The position numbers were made by a program, and so were the translations under genes. A stretch of 64,000 nt of DNA from contig UQLO01000001.1 in NCBI GenBank assembly GCA_900541865.1, forward strand, positions 62,001-126,000, read 5' to 3'. Positions 53,508 through 61,537 of the stretch are shown piece after piece (positions within the stretch are counted from its first letter, which is position 1; each line of letters begins with the position of its first letter). The DNA comes from an uncultured Porphyromonadaceae bacterium (GTDB lineage: Bacteria > Bacteroidota > Bacteroidia > Bacteroidales > Muribaculaceae). The notes under the pieces were generated by a model. It ran no database searches, was not told the DNA's origin, and saw only the letters and a program-made list of their open reading frames with translations.

Positions 53508-54488
53508 TTACTTTTTTCGGAAGGTATAAATGGTGTTGTTATCTCTTTTGAGGGCTTGGTCGGGAAGCTGCCCCGGGTCCGGTGCTTTTACCTTGCCGCG
53601 GATTGCCGAAGGGCTTTCTTCAACAAAGGCTTCGTCCCACAATCCACTCTCTATAAAGCTATTGAGAACCCCTGCGCCCCCTTCGACGAGGACGCTGATG
53701 TAGCCGAAGTCGCGGTAGAGGCCGCGCAGCAGCTCTTCGACGCTCCGGCCGTCGGCGACATGGAGGGTGTCTTGACGATGCATAAGGGGTATATCGCTCT
53801 CTGCAAGCAGATTATGGCGGTCGAGCACAACAGGTCGAGGACTGCGGCCGGCGAGCAGACGCACATCGAGCCGGGGTCGGTCGGCGAGCACTGTGCCGGC
53901 ACCGACGATGATGGCATCGGCCTGAGCGCGCCGCCAATGCACCGTCTGCGAGGTCAGCGGCGTACTGAAGCGGCCGTCGAGATAGCCGTCGCTACTTTGA
54001 GCCCATTTGAGCGTAACCCAAGGGTAGCCCCTGCGGTGGGCGGTGATGAAGCGGCGGTTGAGGCGCTCGCAATCCGCCTCCAGAACGCCCGTGCGCACTT
54101 CGATGCCGGCGCTGCGCAGCATGGCCACGCCGCGCCCCGACACCTTGGGGTTGGGGTCGCCGCAGCCCACCACGACCCGCCGCACGCCGGTGTCGGTGAG
54201 CAGCTTGGCGCAGGGTGGCGTCTTGCCGTAGTGCGAGCAGGGCTCGAGGGTAACGTAGACGGTTGCCTCCGGCAGCAGGCTGCGCTTGTCGGGAGCTACG
54301 GAGGCGATGGCGTTGACTTCGGCGTGAGGGCCGCCATAGCGGCGGTGCCAGCCCTCGCCGATGATGTTTCCGGCGGCATCGGTCACCACAGCTCCCACCA
54401 TAGGATTCGGCGAGGTGTAGCCGCGTCCGTTGGCGGCGAGCTGAAGAGCCCGCGCCATGTACAAGGCGTCGGTGTCGGCCTGCGTCAT
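53508..54488 (-). CDS. ribD: Bifunctional riboflavin deaminase/reductase RibD
   Basis: A 326-residue protein. The cytidine-deaminase-like N-terminus has the zinc ligands H55, C84 and C93 and catalytic E57 in GPHAEVNAIA and EPCSHYGKTPPC. The C-terminal reductase (about 150-326) has RPRPVVLDR-like and SVLVEGGAGVLNSFI segments. It catalyses two early steps of riboflavin synthesis. ATG 54488 overlaps the preceding metallopeptidase stop by four bases; a longer upstream frame is antisense to that gene. Confidence 0.95.
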   Translation of the reverse strand: MTQADTDALYMARALQLAANGRGYTSPNPMVGAVVTDAAGNIIGEGWHRRYGGPHAEVNAIASVAPDKRSLLPEATVYVTLEPCSHYGKTPPCAKLLTDTGVRRVVVGCGDPNPKVSGRGVAMLRSAGIEVRTGVLEADCERLNRRFITAHRRGYPWVTLKWAQSSDGYLDGRFSTPLTSQTVHWRRAQADAIIVGAGTVLADRPRLDVRLLAGRSPRPVVLDRHNLLAESDIPLMHRQDTLHVADGRSVEELLRGLYRDFGYISVLVEGGAGVLNSFIESGLWDEAFVEESPSAIRGKVKAPDPGQLPDQALKRDNNTIYTFRKK

Positions 54489-55366
54489 AGTTCGGAATAT
54501 GCGGGGGTGAAAGTATCGCCGTAGGCCGGATTTCCGGTCTGAAGACCCTTGGTGAGCCAGCGCACGCGCTGCGCCGACCGGCCGTGGTTGAAGCTCTCGG
54601 GCATCTCTCGGCCATAGGCCTTGCGCTGAAGGTAGTCGTCGCCGATGCGCTGGGCGGCGTTGACGGCGTTCTCGACATCGCCCTCCTCGATGGAGTTGAA
54701 CATCTGATTGTCGAGCGCGGCCCACACTCCGGCGTAGAAGTCGGCCTGAAGTTCCAGTCGCACACTGATTTTGTTGGCCTCCGTTTCGCTGAGGCGATTC
54801 ATCTGAGAATGTGCGTCGGTGAGCGTGCCAAGCAGGTACTGGACGTGGTGGCCCACCTCGTGGGCTATGACGTAGGCGTAGGCAAACTCTCCGTCGGCGC
54901 CGATGTTGGTCTGCATATCCTTAAAAAAATCAAGGTCGATGTAGACGGTCTGGTCGGCCGAGCAATAGAAAGGACCGGTTTGCGCCGTGGCCTGTCCGCA
55001 GCCCGAAGTCACCGAACCGGAGAAAAGCACCATTTTCGGAGGCTCATACTCCCCCCAGCCCTGGCGGCGGAATTCCGCCGTCCAGACGTCTTCGGTGCCG
55101 GCGAGCACCTGCGAGGCAAAGGTGGCCAGCTGCTGGTCCTCCTCGGTGGGCTGATAGTCGTTGGAGGCATATTCCGGTGTCATCACTCCGTTGGCGCCCA
55201 CGATGTTGCCCAGCACGTCGCCTATGCTGCCGCCGCTGAAGAGCGTCACCGCCGCAACAATAATCACGCCGATAATGCCGCCGCCGATACCGGCCTTGCG
55301 GGCAAAGCCGCTGCGTCCGCGGCGATCTTCGATGTTGCCGCTGGTGCGGCGTCCGTCCATTCTCAT
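54485..55366 (-). CDS. YpfJ-type neutral zinc metallopeptidase
   Basis: A 293-residue membrane-anchored protein. A short polar N-terminus is followed by one membrane helix (about 27-45, GGIIGVIIVAAVTLFSGG) and the zinc_peptidase domain with VIAHEVGHHVQYLLG. Conserved SGCGQA and FYCSADQTVYID also match the family. Substrate unknown. First gene of a ypfJ-ribD-ftcD series. Confidence 0.9.
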   Translation of the reverse strand: MRMDGRRTSGNIEDRRGRSGFARKAGIGGGIIGVIIVAAVTLFSGGSIGDVLGNIVGANGVMTPEYASNDYQPTEEDQQLATFASQVLAGTEDVWTAEFRRQGWGEYEPPKMVLFSGSVTSGCGQATAQTGPFYCSADQTVYIDLDFFKDMQTNIGADGEFAYAYVIAHEVGHHVQYLLGTLTDAHSQMNRLSETEANKISVRLELQADFYAGVWAALDNQMFNSIEEGDVENAVNAAQRIGDDYLQRKAYGREMPESFNHGRSAQRVRWLTKGLQTGNPAYGDTFTPAYSEL

Positions 55367-55690
55367 AAGAATGTTTTGGTTATGCTGTTAAAAAAGTCAT
55401 TTATAATCAAAAAAACGCATTGCCGCCGCTTTCTGTTCAACCCGGCGGCGGCTGCCTTCTCTGTCTGTGCAAAGTTAGTAAAAATTTTTCCATATTTCCG
55501 CCCCCCGACAATTGTTGCTTTCCGCGTTTTACCGCCTTTTTGGCATTATGACATATTTTTTGTTTTTTAATTTTTCATTTTGAATTATTTTGCCTACCTT
55601 TGCGGATTATATGCCGGAAGTGCTGCTCGCTATGCTTTCCAATAGGCCCCGGTGTCCGATTCGATTTCAAACCAATCATCAAATATCAGT
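55367..55690. promoter_or_regulatory. Divergent intergenic region with two -7 boxes
   Basis: Minus TAACTTTG at 55477-55470 serves the metallopeptidase (leader about 100 bases). Plus TACCTTTG at 55595-55602 serves the large secreted protein (leader about 85 bases). The centre (55540-55590) is T-rich. No gene is seen. Confidence 0.6.
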
Positions 55691-58009
55691 ATGACAAAAT
55701 CTCTACTTCTCGGGCTTGCCGCACTGGCAGCTCTCCCCCTGTCGGCTCAGCAGGTGCCCGACCGCACCGTTCTTGCCGCTGAGTCCTCAGCTCCCTCGAA
55801 GGTAGTTCTGCGCTCTTCCCGCGCAAAGGCTGCCGCTGCTCTCGCAGGCACGCGCCGGCTCAAGCACCTCGACGTTCAGGCCTCACGCCTCACCGCTCCG
55901 CATATGCGCCCCCAGTCGGCTCCGGCCCGCGCGGCTCTGCCCTCCGGAGCTCTGCTGTTCGAGGACTTCGAAGCCTGGGACGGTCAGGACTACTTCTGGG
56001 TGCCCGAAGGATGGGCCGTCGAGCACCACACTGACTCCGAGCTCGACCCCTCCCAAACGTGGGGAATCTCCGAAGCTAACCCTATGATGCCGTGCACCAC
56101 GCCCGACGGCCAGTATATGTTCGGCATCGGTTATGCCGAAGTGGCTCAGGACGAGTGGCTCATCTCCCCGGCCATCACTCTTACCGACAATCAGCTGCTG
56201 AGCTTCGTGGGCTATATCGACCCCGTGTTCCTCTTCGACATCACCAAGGTCGACTGGAATACCGGCGACTTCACCGAGCAGACCATCTCAGCAACCCTCA
56301 AGGTCAACGTCAAGGAAGAAGGCGGCGAGTGGACCGAGATATGGGATGCCGCTACCCCATATATGGGCATCACCAACCTCTTCGACCTGATGAACTACTC
56401 GCCCTCCGAGTTCCAGAAGTACAACATCGACCTCTCCGAATTCTCCGGTAAGAAGGTGCAGGTGGGCTTCCAGTACGTCGGCATCGACGGCAACTCTCTC
56501 TACATCGACGCCATCCGCGTAGGCGCGCCCGAGCTCACCGATGTGGCATACCTGAACCCCTTCCACACTCTCTACTGGGGCTTCTCCGCAGAGCCCGCGT
56601 GGCCCTCTCTCAACGGCGGTCTGGTCCTCTACCCCGCCATGGCCCCCATCACCTGGACCAACAACTCCGCCTACGAGAACGCTTCCTACACCTGGACCTA
56701 CTGCGACGGCATCACTGCCGACTGGGTCACTTCGACCAACGCCGATGAACTCACCGAAACCTATATGACCGACTACCGCAGCGAGGCAACCAAGAAAAAC
56801 AACTTCTTCTATCCCCCCATCCTGACCGCATCGATGGAAGGGGCTTCCGACGGTTCCTATCAGGCTCCCTACACCTATTTCCAGGCCGGCGGCACCGCTG
56901 AGCGTACCCTCAACGACGGCACCGAGTTCCTCGCAGGTCTGCTGCCCTTCAACTACAACACCGACGGCCTGACCTACCTCACCGTAGAAGGCGACTTCGG
57001 CGAGCTCGACACCCCCATCACCGGCTACAACAGCCACACCGACGAGTTCTGGTACAGCTACACCTTCCCCGGCGAAACCGACCCCAACTACTCCAGCTAC
57101 ATCAACGGCATCCTCAACTTTGTCTATCCCGCCGCAGCACCGATGACCGTCGACGGAGCTCACGTGCTCGCCCGCGGCGCCGACATCGACCCCGAGGTCG
57201 AGTTCTCCCTCTCGCTGATTGCCCTCACCGATGAGTTCGCTCTCATCCCCGAGGAGAACACCATCGCCACCGCAACCCTCAAGGCCGCCGACTTCACCGT
57301 CTACGACGCCGACACCAAGCTCCTCTACTACACTCTGGACTTCACCTTCGACGAACCCGCTCTGCTGGACGACTCCCACCCCGGCTACGTTGTGCTCATG
57401 CGCGGCTTCCACGACCCCCGCGTGGGATACTTCGCTCCCATGCAGTCCGCTGTGCCCGACGCCGACCAGCTCTGCTTCGGCGCTATGGAGAAGTACACCA
57501 AATACGACACCGAAGACTACCGCGTGGGCTACACCTATCTGGCCAACCTCGAAAGCTCCTACGGTCCCTGCTTCAACGCTTTCGCAATCAACCTCAAGGC
57601 ACACTACGGCTGGCTAATCCCCGCCACCGACAAAGTGGATATTCCCGAGGACGGCTCCGCTGTGACTGTCGCTGTCGACACCTACTTCCCCGCCGAAAGT
57701 GTTAAAATCAGCGAGCTCCCCGGTCTTAAGGCTGACTACAGCGGCCGCTACGACACCGGCCTGCTCACCCTGAGCCGCGACCTCGACGCCCAGCCCGCCA
57801 ACGGCACCATCACCATCAAGGCCGGCGCTCACACGGCCGACATCGCCGTCGACTTCGGCTCTGCCGGCATCGAAGGCGCTGTAGTTGGCTCCAACGCCGA
57901 TATTGAAGCCGTCTACACTCCGGCCGGCGTTCGCGTCGACGCCGCCTCCGCTCCCGGCGTTTACATCGTGCGCCGCACTGACGGCACCGTCTCCAAGATT
58001 GTGCGCTGA
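55691..58009 (+). CDS. Choice-of-anchor J domain secreted protein with sorting-like tail
   Basis: A 772-residue protein with a signal peptide (SLLLGLAALAALPLSAQ). A cleaved-adhesin/choice-of-anchor J domain spans about 90-280, with LLFEDFEAWDG, PEGWAVEHH, DEWLISPAI, and VGFQYVGIDGNSLYIDAIRVG. The middle is repetitive in F/Y-rich strands. The tail (GSNADIEAVYTPAGVRVD, then APGVYIVRRTDG) resembles Bacteroidales sorting tails. No catalytic motif is visible. Codon use is strongly C-ending, consistent with high expression. ATG 55691 is preferred over ATG 55652 because the signal peptide begins there. Confidence 0.8.
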   Translation: MTKSLLLGLAALAALPLSAQQVPDRTVLAAESSAPSKVVLRSSRAKAAAALAGTRRLKHLDVQASRLTAPHMRPQSAPARAALPSGALLFEDFEAWDGQDYFWVPEGWAVEHHTDSELDPSQTWGISEANPMMPCTTPDGQYMFGIGYAEVAQDEWLISPAITLTDNQLLSFVGYIDPVFLFDITKVDWNTGDFTEQTISATLKVNVKEEGGEWTEIWDAATPYMGITNLFDLMNYSPSEFQKYNIDLSEFSGKKVQVGFQYVGIDGNSLYIDAIRVGAPELTDVAYLNPFHTLYWGFSAEPAWPSLNGGLVLYPAMAPITWTNNSAYENASYTWTYCDGITADWVTSTNADELTETYMTDYRSEATKKNNFFYPPILTASMEGASDGSYQAPYTYFQAGGTAERTLNDGTEFLAGLLPFNYNTDGLTYLTVEGDFGELDTPITGYNSHTDEFWYSYTFPGETDPNYSSYINGILNFVYPAAAPMTVDGAHVLARGADIDPEVEFSLSLIALTDEFALIPEENTIATATLKAADFTVYDADTKLLYYTLDFTFDEPALLDDSHPGYVVLMRGFHDPRVGYFAPMQSAVPDADQLCFGAMEKYTKYDTEDYRVGYTYLANLESSYGPCFNAFAINLKAHYGWLIPATDKVDIPEDGSAVTVAVDTYFPAESVKISELPGLKADYSGRYDTGLLTLSRDLDAQPANGTITIKAGAHTADIAVDFGSAGIEGAVVGSNADIEAVYTPAGVRVDAASAPGVYIVRRTDGTVSKIVR

Positions 58010-58030
58010 TTTTTCAGACAACCCATATCC

Positions 58031-58060
58031 GCGCCCCGGCCTATGTGGTCGGGGCGCTTT
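58031..58060 (+). terminator. Terminator after the choice-of-anchor protein
   Basis: GCGCCCCG/CGGGGCGC arms with inner GCC/GGT and a five-base loop, followed by TTT. Its core matches the hairpin at 17119. Confidence 0.75.
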
Positions 58061-58103
58061 GTATTTGGGCAATAAGAGGGCAAGATTTTACGTTATTATT
58101 TCG

Positions 58104-58111
58104 TAACTTTG
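58104..58111 (+). promoter_or_regulatory. TAACTTTG -7 box of the porQ operon
   Basis: Perfect -7 box 26 bases before the PorQ start; the TTTG at 58064-58067 is too far for a standard spacer. Confidence 0.55.
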
Positions 58112-58137
58112 CACTCTGCAAAGGCAATACTCGGCTA

Positions 58138-59160
58138 ATGAATCTCTTCAAAACATATCTCGCTGCTCTGCTATCGGTTATACTGGTGGCCTCCGCCACC
58201 GCTCAGGACGGCAGCACAGCCTATAACTTCCTCAACGTCACTTCCTCGGCCCGAATCTACGGCCTCGGCGGCGTGAACGTTACCCTCGTCGACGACGACA
58301 TCACCGTAGTCGACCAGAACCCGGCTCTTCTGGGCGCTGAGATGAGCGGCTCCATTGCTCTCAACTACATGCACTACCTCGGCGGCAGCAACTTCGCCGG
58401 CCTGCGCTACGGCCACACCCTGGGCGAGCGCGGCGCTTGGAGCGTGGCCATGCGCTATTTCGGCTATGGCTCCCAGAAGGAAACCCTCCCCGACGGCACT
58501 GCCGTGGGTACTTTCTCGCCTATGGATATGTCGTTCGGCGCTTCCTACAGCCACGACATCACCGACCGGCTTCGTGGCGGCATCGAAGTGAAGGGCCTCT
58601 ACAGCTCCTACGCCGACTACTCTGCCTTCGCTCTCGCCACCGACCTGGGAATCAACTACTACGATGCCGACCGCGACCTCTCGCTCAGTATCGTGGTGGC
58701 TAACCTCGGCGGTCAGGTGAAGCGTTTCAACGAGCACTACGACCGTCTGCCCGTCGACGTCCGCCTGGGATGGAGCCAGAGTTTCGGCACCTTCCCTCTG
58801 CGCTTCTCCATCACGGCATGGAATCTCACAAAATGGAAGCTGCCATACGTCGAAACCGGCGATGGCACCACCGACAGCGGAGGTGAAATCAAGGACAGTT
58901 TTGGCAGCAACCTCTTCCGTCATCTCATCTTCGGCATTGACCTCATTGCAAGCCCGAACTACTACATCTCACTGGGCTACAACTATAAGATGCGAACCGA
59001 CATGGCAACCTACAGCCGCAATATGCTCTCGGGCTTCACCCTCGGCGGCGGCTTCCGCGTGCGCAACCTCAGTCTGGGCATCGCCCTGGCTCAGCCCCAC
59101 AAGGGCGGCACCACGATGATGTTCAACCTGATCTACAATCTGGCCGACATACTACACTAA
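58138..59160 (+). CDS. porQ: Type IX secretion protein PorQ
   Basis: About 340 residues. Signal peptide (TYLAALLSVILVASATAQ), then YNFLNVTSSARIYGLGGVN and DDDITVVDQNPALLG, the PorQ signature, followed by a UPF0164/PorV-like beta barrel. PorQ is an outer-membrane part of the type IX system that with PorU, PorV and PorZ attaches secreted proteins to the surface. It sits nine bases before cmk, a common Bacteroidetes arrangement. Start 58138 is downstream of the -7 box. Confidence 0.85.
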   Translation: MNLFKTYLAALLSVILVASATAQDGSTAYNFLNVTSSARIYGLGGVNVTLVDDDITVVDQNPALLGAEMSGSIALNYMHYLGGSNFAGLRYGHTLGERGAWSVAMRYFGYGSQKETLPDGTAVGTFSPMDMSFGASYSHDITDRLRGGIEVKGLYSSYADYSAFALATDLGINYYDADRDLSLSIVVANLGGQVKRFNEHYDRLPVDVRLGWSQSFGTFPLRFSITAWNLTKWKLPYVETGDGTTDSGGEIKDSFGSNLFRHLIFGIDLIASPNYYISLGYNYKMRTDMATYSRNMLSGFTLGGGFRVRNLSLGIALAQPHKGGTTMMFNLIYNLADILH

Positions 59161-59169
59161 TCCCGACAT

Positions 59170-59865
59170 ATGACTCATAACCCCATTATAATAGCAATCG
59201 ACGGTTACTCCTCCTCCGGCAAGAGCACCATGGCTCGCCGGCTGGCCAAAACCGTGGGATACAGATATATCGACTCCGGCGCCATGTATCGCGCCGTGAC
59301 GCTTTTCGCCCTTGAGGGCGGCCTCATCGACGACCAGGGCAACCCCGACGCCGCCTCCATCACCGCCGCTCTGCCCCACATCAAAATCGACTTCGAACTC
59401 CAGCCCGACGGCAGCCAGCACACCATTCTCAACGGCGTCGACGTGGAGCGCGAAATACGCCGTCTGCGCGTCAGCAACGCCGTTTCGCCGGTGTCTGCCA
59501 TCCCCGAGGTGCGCCATGCTCTGGTGGCCATGCAGAAAGCCCTGGGCGAGAAAAGAGGCATCGTCATGGACGGCCGCGATATCGGTACAGTTGTTTTCCC
59601 CGACGCCGAACTCAAGATTTTTGTCGACGCCGGGCCCGAAACCCGCGCGCAACGCCGTTTCCGCGAAATGGTCGAGAAGGGTCAGGCGGTGACATATCAG
59701 GATGTGCTGGCCAACGTTGTCCACCGCGACCATATCGACTCCACCCGAGCCGAAAGCCCGCTGCGCTGCGCCGACGACGCCATCCGCCTCGACAACTCCG
59801 ACATGACCCTCGAGGAGCAGGACGCCTGGCTGCTCAATCAGTTCAACCGTGTCGTAAAAGGCTGA
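59170..59865 (+). CDS. cmk: Cytidylate kinase
   Basis: A 231-residue nucleoside monophosphate kinase of the bacterial CMP type. The P-loop GYSSSGKS (12-19), the CMP-binding YIDSGAMYRAVTL and GRDIGTVVFPDA, and a lid with RRFREM are present. It phosphorylates CMP and dCMP. Second gene of the porQ operon. Confidence 0.95.
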   Translation: MTHNPIIIAIDGYSSSGKSTMARRLAKTVGYRYIDSGAMYRAVTLFALEGGLIDDQGNPDAASITAALPHIKIDFELQPDGSQHTILNGVDVEREIRRLRVSNAVSPVSAIPEVRHALVAMQKALGEKRGIVMDGRDIGTVVFPDAELKIFVDAGPETRAQRRFREMVEKGQAVTYQDVLANVVHRDHIDSTRAESPLRCADDAIRLDNSDMTLEEQDAWLLNQFNRVVKG

Positions 59866-59869
59866 CAAG

Positions 59870-60730
59870 ATGGCCCTTATTGAGATCGACAGCGAGTCCG
59901 GCTTCTGCTTCGGAGTGGTCACGGCCATCAAAAAGGCCGAGCAAGAGCTCGCCGAAGGCGCCGGCCTGTACTGCCTGGGCGACATCGTCCACAATTCCGA
60001 CGAGGTGGAGCGCCTGCGCGCCAAGGGACTCCACACCATCACCCATGCCGACCTCGAGGAGCTGCGAAACGTAAAAGTGCTTCTGCGAGCACATGGCGAA
60101 CCCCCAAGCACATACGAATGTGCGCGCCGAAACGGCATCGAAATTATCGACGCCACTTGCCCGGTGGTGCTCCGCCTGCAGCAACGCATCAAGGAGCGGC
60201 ACAACTCGGGAGCGCCCGGCCAGATTGTGATCTACGGCAAGCGGGGCCACGCCGAAGTCAATGGTCTGGTCGGCCAGACCGACGGCCGCGCTATAGTAAT
60301 CGAAGACATCGACGGCCTCGACCGCCTCGACTTCGACCGCGACATATACCTCTATTCCCAGACCACAAAAAGTCTGGAGGGCTTCCGGGCCATAATATCC
60401 GAAATCGAGCGTCGCAAGGCCCCCGGCACTGTCTTTGAATACACCGACACCATATGCCGCCAGGTCGCCAACCGCACCGAGCACCTGCGCCGCTTTGCCG
60501 CCGGAAAGGATGTGGTACTCTTCGTGGCCGGCACCAAGAGCAGCAACGGCAAGGTGCTCTTCGGCCACTGCCTGGACGTCAATCCCCGCACACACTTCAT
60601 CGCCAACGCCTCCCAGCTCGACCCCGACTGGCTTCGTGGCGCCGAGACGATCGGAATATGCGGCGCCACCTCCACACCCCGGTGGTTGATGGAGCAGGTG
60701 CGCGACGCCGCCGACAACTGCCTCAACTGA
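59870..60730 (+). CDS. ispH: 4-hydroxy-3-methylbut-2-enyl diphosphate reductase
   Basis: A 286-residue iron-sulfur enzyme of the MEP isoprenoid pathway. The three cluster cysteines are C13 (GFCFGV), C97 (DATCPVV) and C196 (TDTICRQ); GATSTPRW near the end binds substrate phosphate. The cmk-ispH order with a four-base gap is common in Bacteroidetes. Confidence 0.95.
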   Translation: MALIEIDSESGFCFGVVTAIKKAEQELAEGAGLYCLGDIVHNSDEVERLRAKGLHTITHADLEELRNVKVLLRAHGEPPSTYECARRNGIEIIDATCPVVLRLQQRIKERHNSGAPGQIVIYGKRGHAEVNGLVGQTDGRAIVIEDIDGLDRLDFDRDIYLYSQTTKSLEGFRAIISEIERRKAPGTVFEYTDTICRQVANRTEHLRRFAAGKDVVLFVAGTKSSNGKVLFGHCLDVNPRTHFIANASQLDPDWLRGAETIGICGATSTPRWLMEQVRDAADNCLN

Positions 60731-60737
60731 CCCGGCT

Positions 60738-61232
60738 ATGGACAACTTTGTGGCCATCGACGTCGAAACTGCCAACGCAAACCGCAGCAGCATATGTGCC
60801 ATCGGAGCCGTCAAGGTGCGCGACGGCGTGATTGTCGACTCGCGCTATTCGCTCGTCAACCCCGAGCCCAACTGGTACTCCCGCTTCTGCACCGCCGTCC
60901 ATGGCCTCACCGACGCCGACACCTGGGACGCCCCGCCCTTCGGCACCGTATGGCAGCAATGGGCCGAATGGCTTGAAGACCTGCCTCTGGTGGCCCACAA
61001 CGCACGCTTCGACGCCGCATGCATCCGCGAGGCTTGCCGAATATACCGTCTGGAGCCCCCCGAACCCTTCCTGTGCACCCTGGAGGCCGCACGGCGCTCC
61101 ATACCCCGCATGGTCCTTCCCTCCAAGAGCCTCGACAGCCTCTGCGACTTCTTCGGCATCTCCCTCGAACGCCATCACAACGCCCTCGACGATGCCGAGG
61201 CCTGTGCAAAACTCGCCATTATCCTGCTATGA
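60738..61232 (+). CDS. DnaQ-like 3'-5' exonuclease
   Basis: A 164-residue DEDD-type exonuclease. ExoI has D8 and E10 in AIDVETAN, ExoII has the D in VAHNARFDAACI, ExoIII has H and D in HHNALDDAEAC. The SICAIGAVKV strand and IHGLT-like VHGLTDADTW match the PolC/DnaQ epsilon family. It may proofread or repair DNA. The stop overlaps the next lipoprotein by four bases. Confidence 0.9.
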   Translation: MDNFVAIDVETANANRSSICAIGAVKVRDGVIVDSRYSLVNPEPNWYSRFCTAVHGLTDADTWDAPPFGTVWQQWAEWLEDLPLVAHNARFDAACIREACRIYRLEPPEPFLCTLEAARRSIPRMVLPSKSLDSLCDFFGISLERHHNALDDAEACAKLAIILL

Positions 61233-61537
61233 AACCCTTATACGCCGTTTTTCTCCTTGCAGCCACAGCATGCACGCCACGAACTGACGACGGCTGCACG
61301 CCGGCCGACATCAGAACCGCCGCTGCCGCCGGCGAGCGCGACGCTGCCGCTGCCGCAGCCGTCGCCGAAGCCACCTACGGCCGCGACAGCGCCGTGATGG
61401 ACATCCGCGCCCGCGAAACGCGCATCCGCGAGGCCGGCTTCGGCTCCGCCGCCGACGCCTACGCCGGCGCCGCTGCCCGCGTGCTGGCCCAAAACGGCAT
61501 TATCGACTCCATATGTCCCAGCAATACGCCCAAGTAA
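61229..61537 (+). CDS. Small alanine-rich putative lipoprotein
   Basis: A 102-residue protein with signal peptide and a lipobox-like ATAC (C15). The mature part is helical, very alanine-rich (AAAAAAVAEA) and carries charged repeats around RARETRIREAG. No family recognised. Its ATG overlaps the exonuclease stop by four bases and its 3' end overlaps the priA start by 25 bases in another frame, so it appears to be genuine and translated within the operon. Confidence 0.55.
   Translation: MKPLYAVFLLAATACTPRTDDGCTPADIRTAAAAGERDAAAAAAVAEATYGRDSAVMDIRARETRIREAGFGSAADAYAGAAARVLAQNGIIDSICPSNTPK

Noticed and set aside
51735..54524. A 929-codon plus-strand frame across ftcD and ribD
   Set aside because: Antisense shadow; both minus-strand genes have complete family motifs.
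54489..54725. N-terminal extension of RibD
   Set aside because: The extra arginine-rich residues are antisense to the metallopeptidase gene; the ATGA overlap at 54485-54488 marks the true start.
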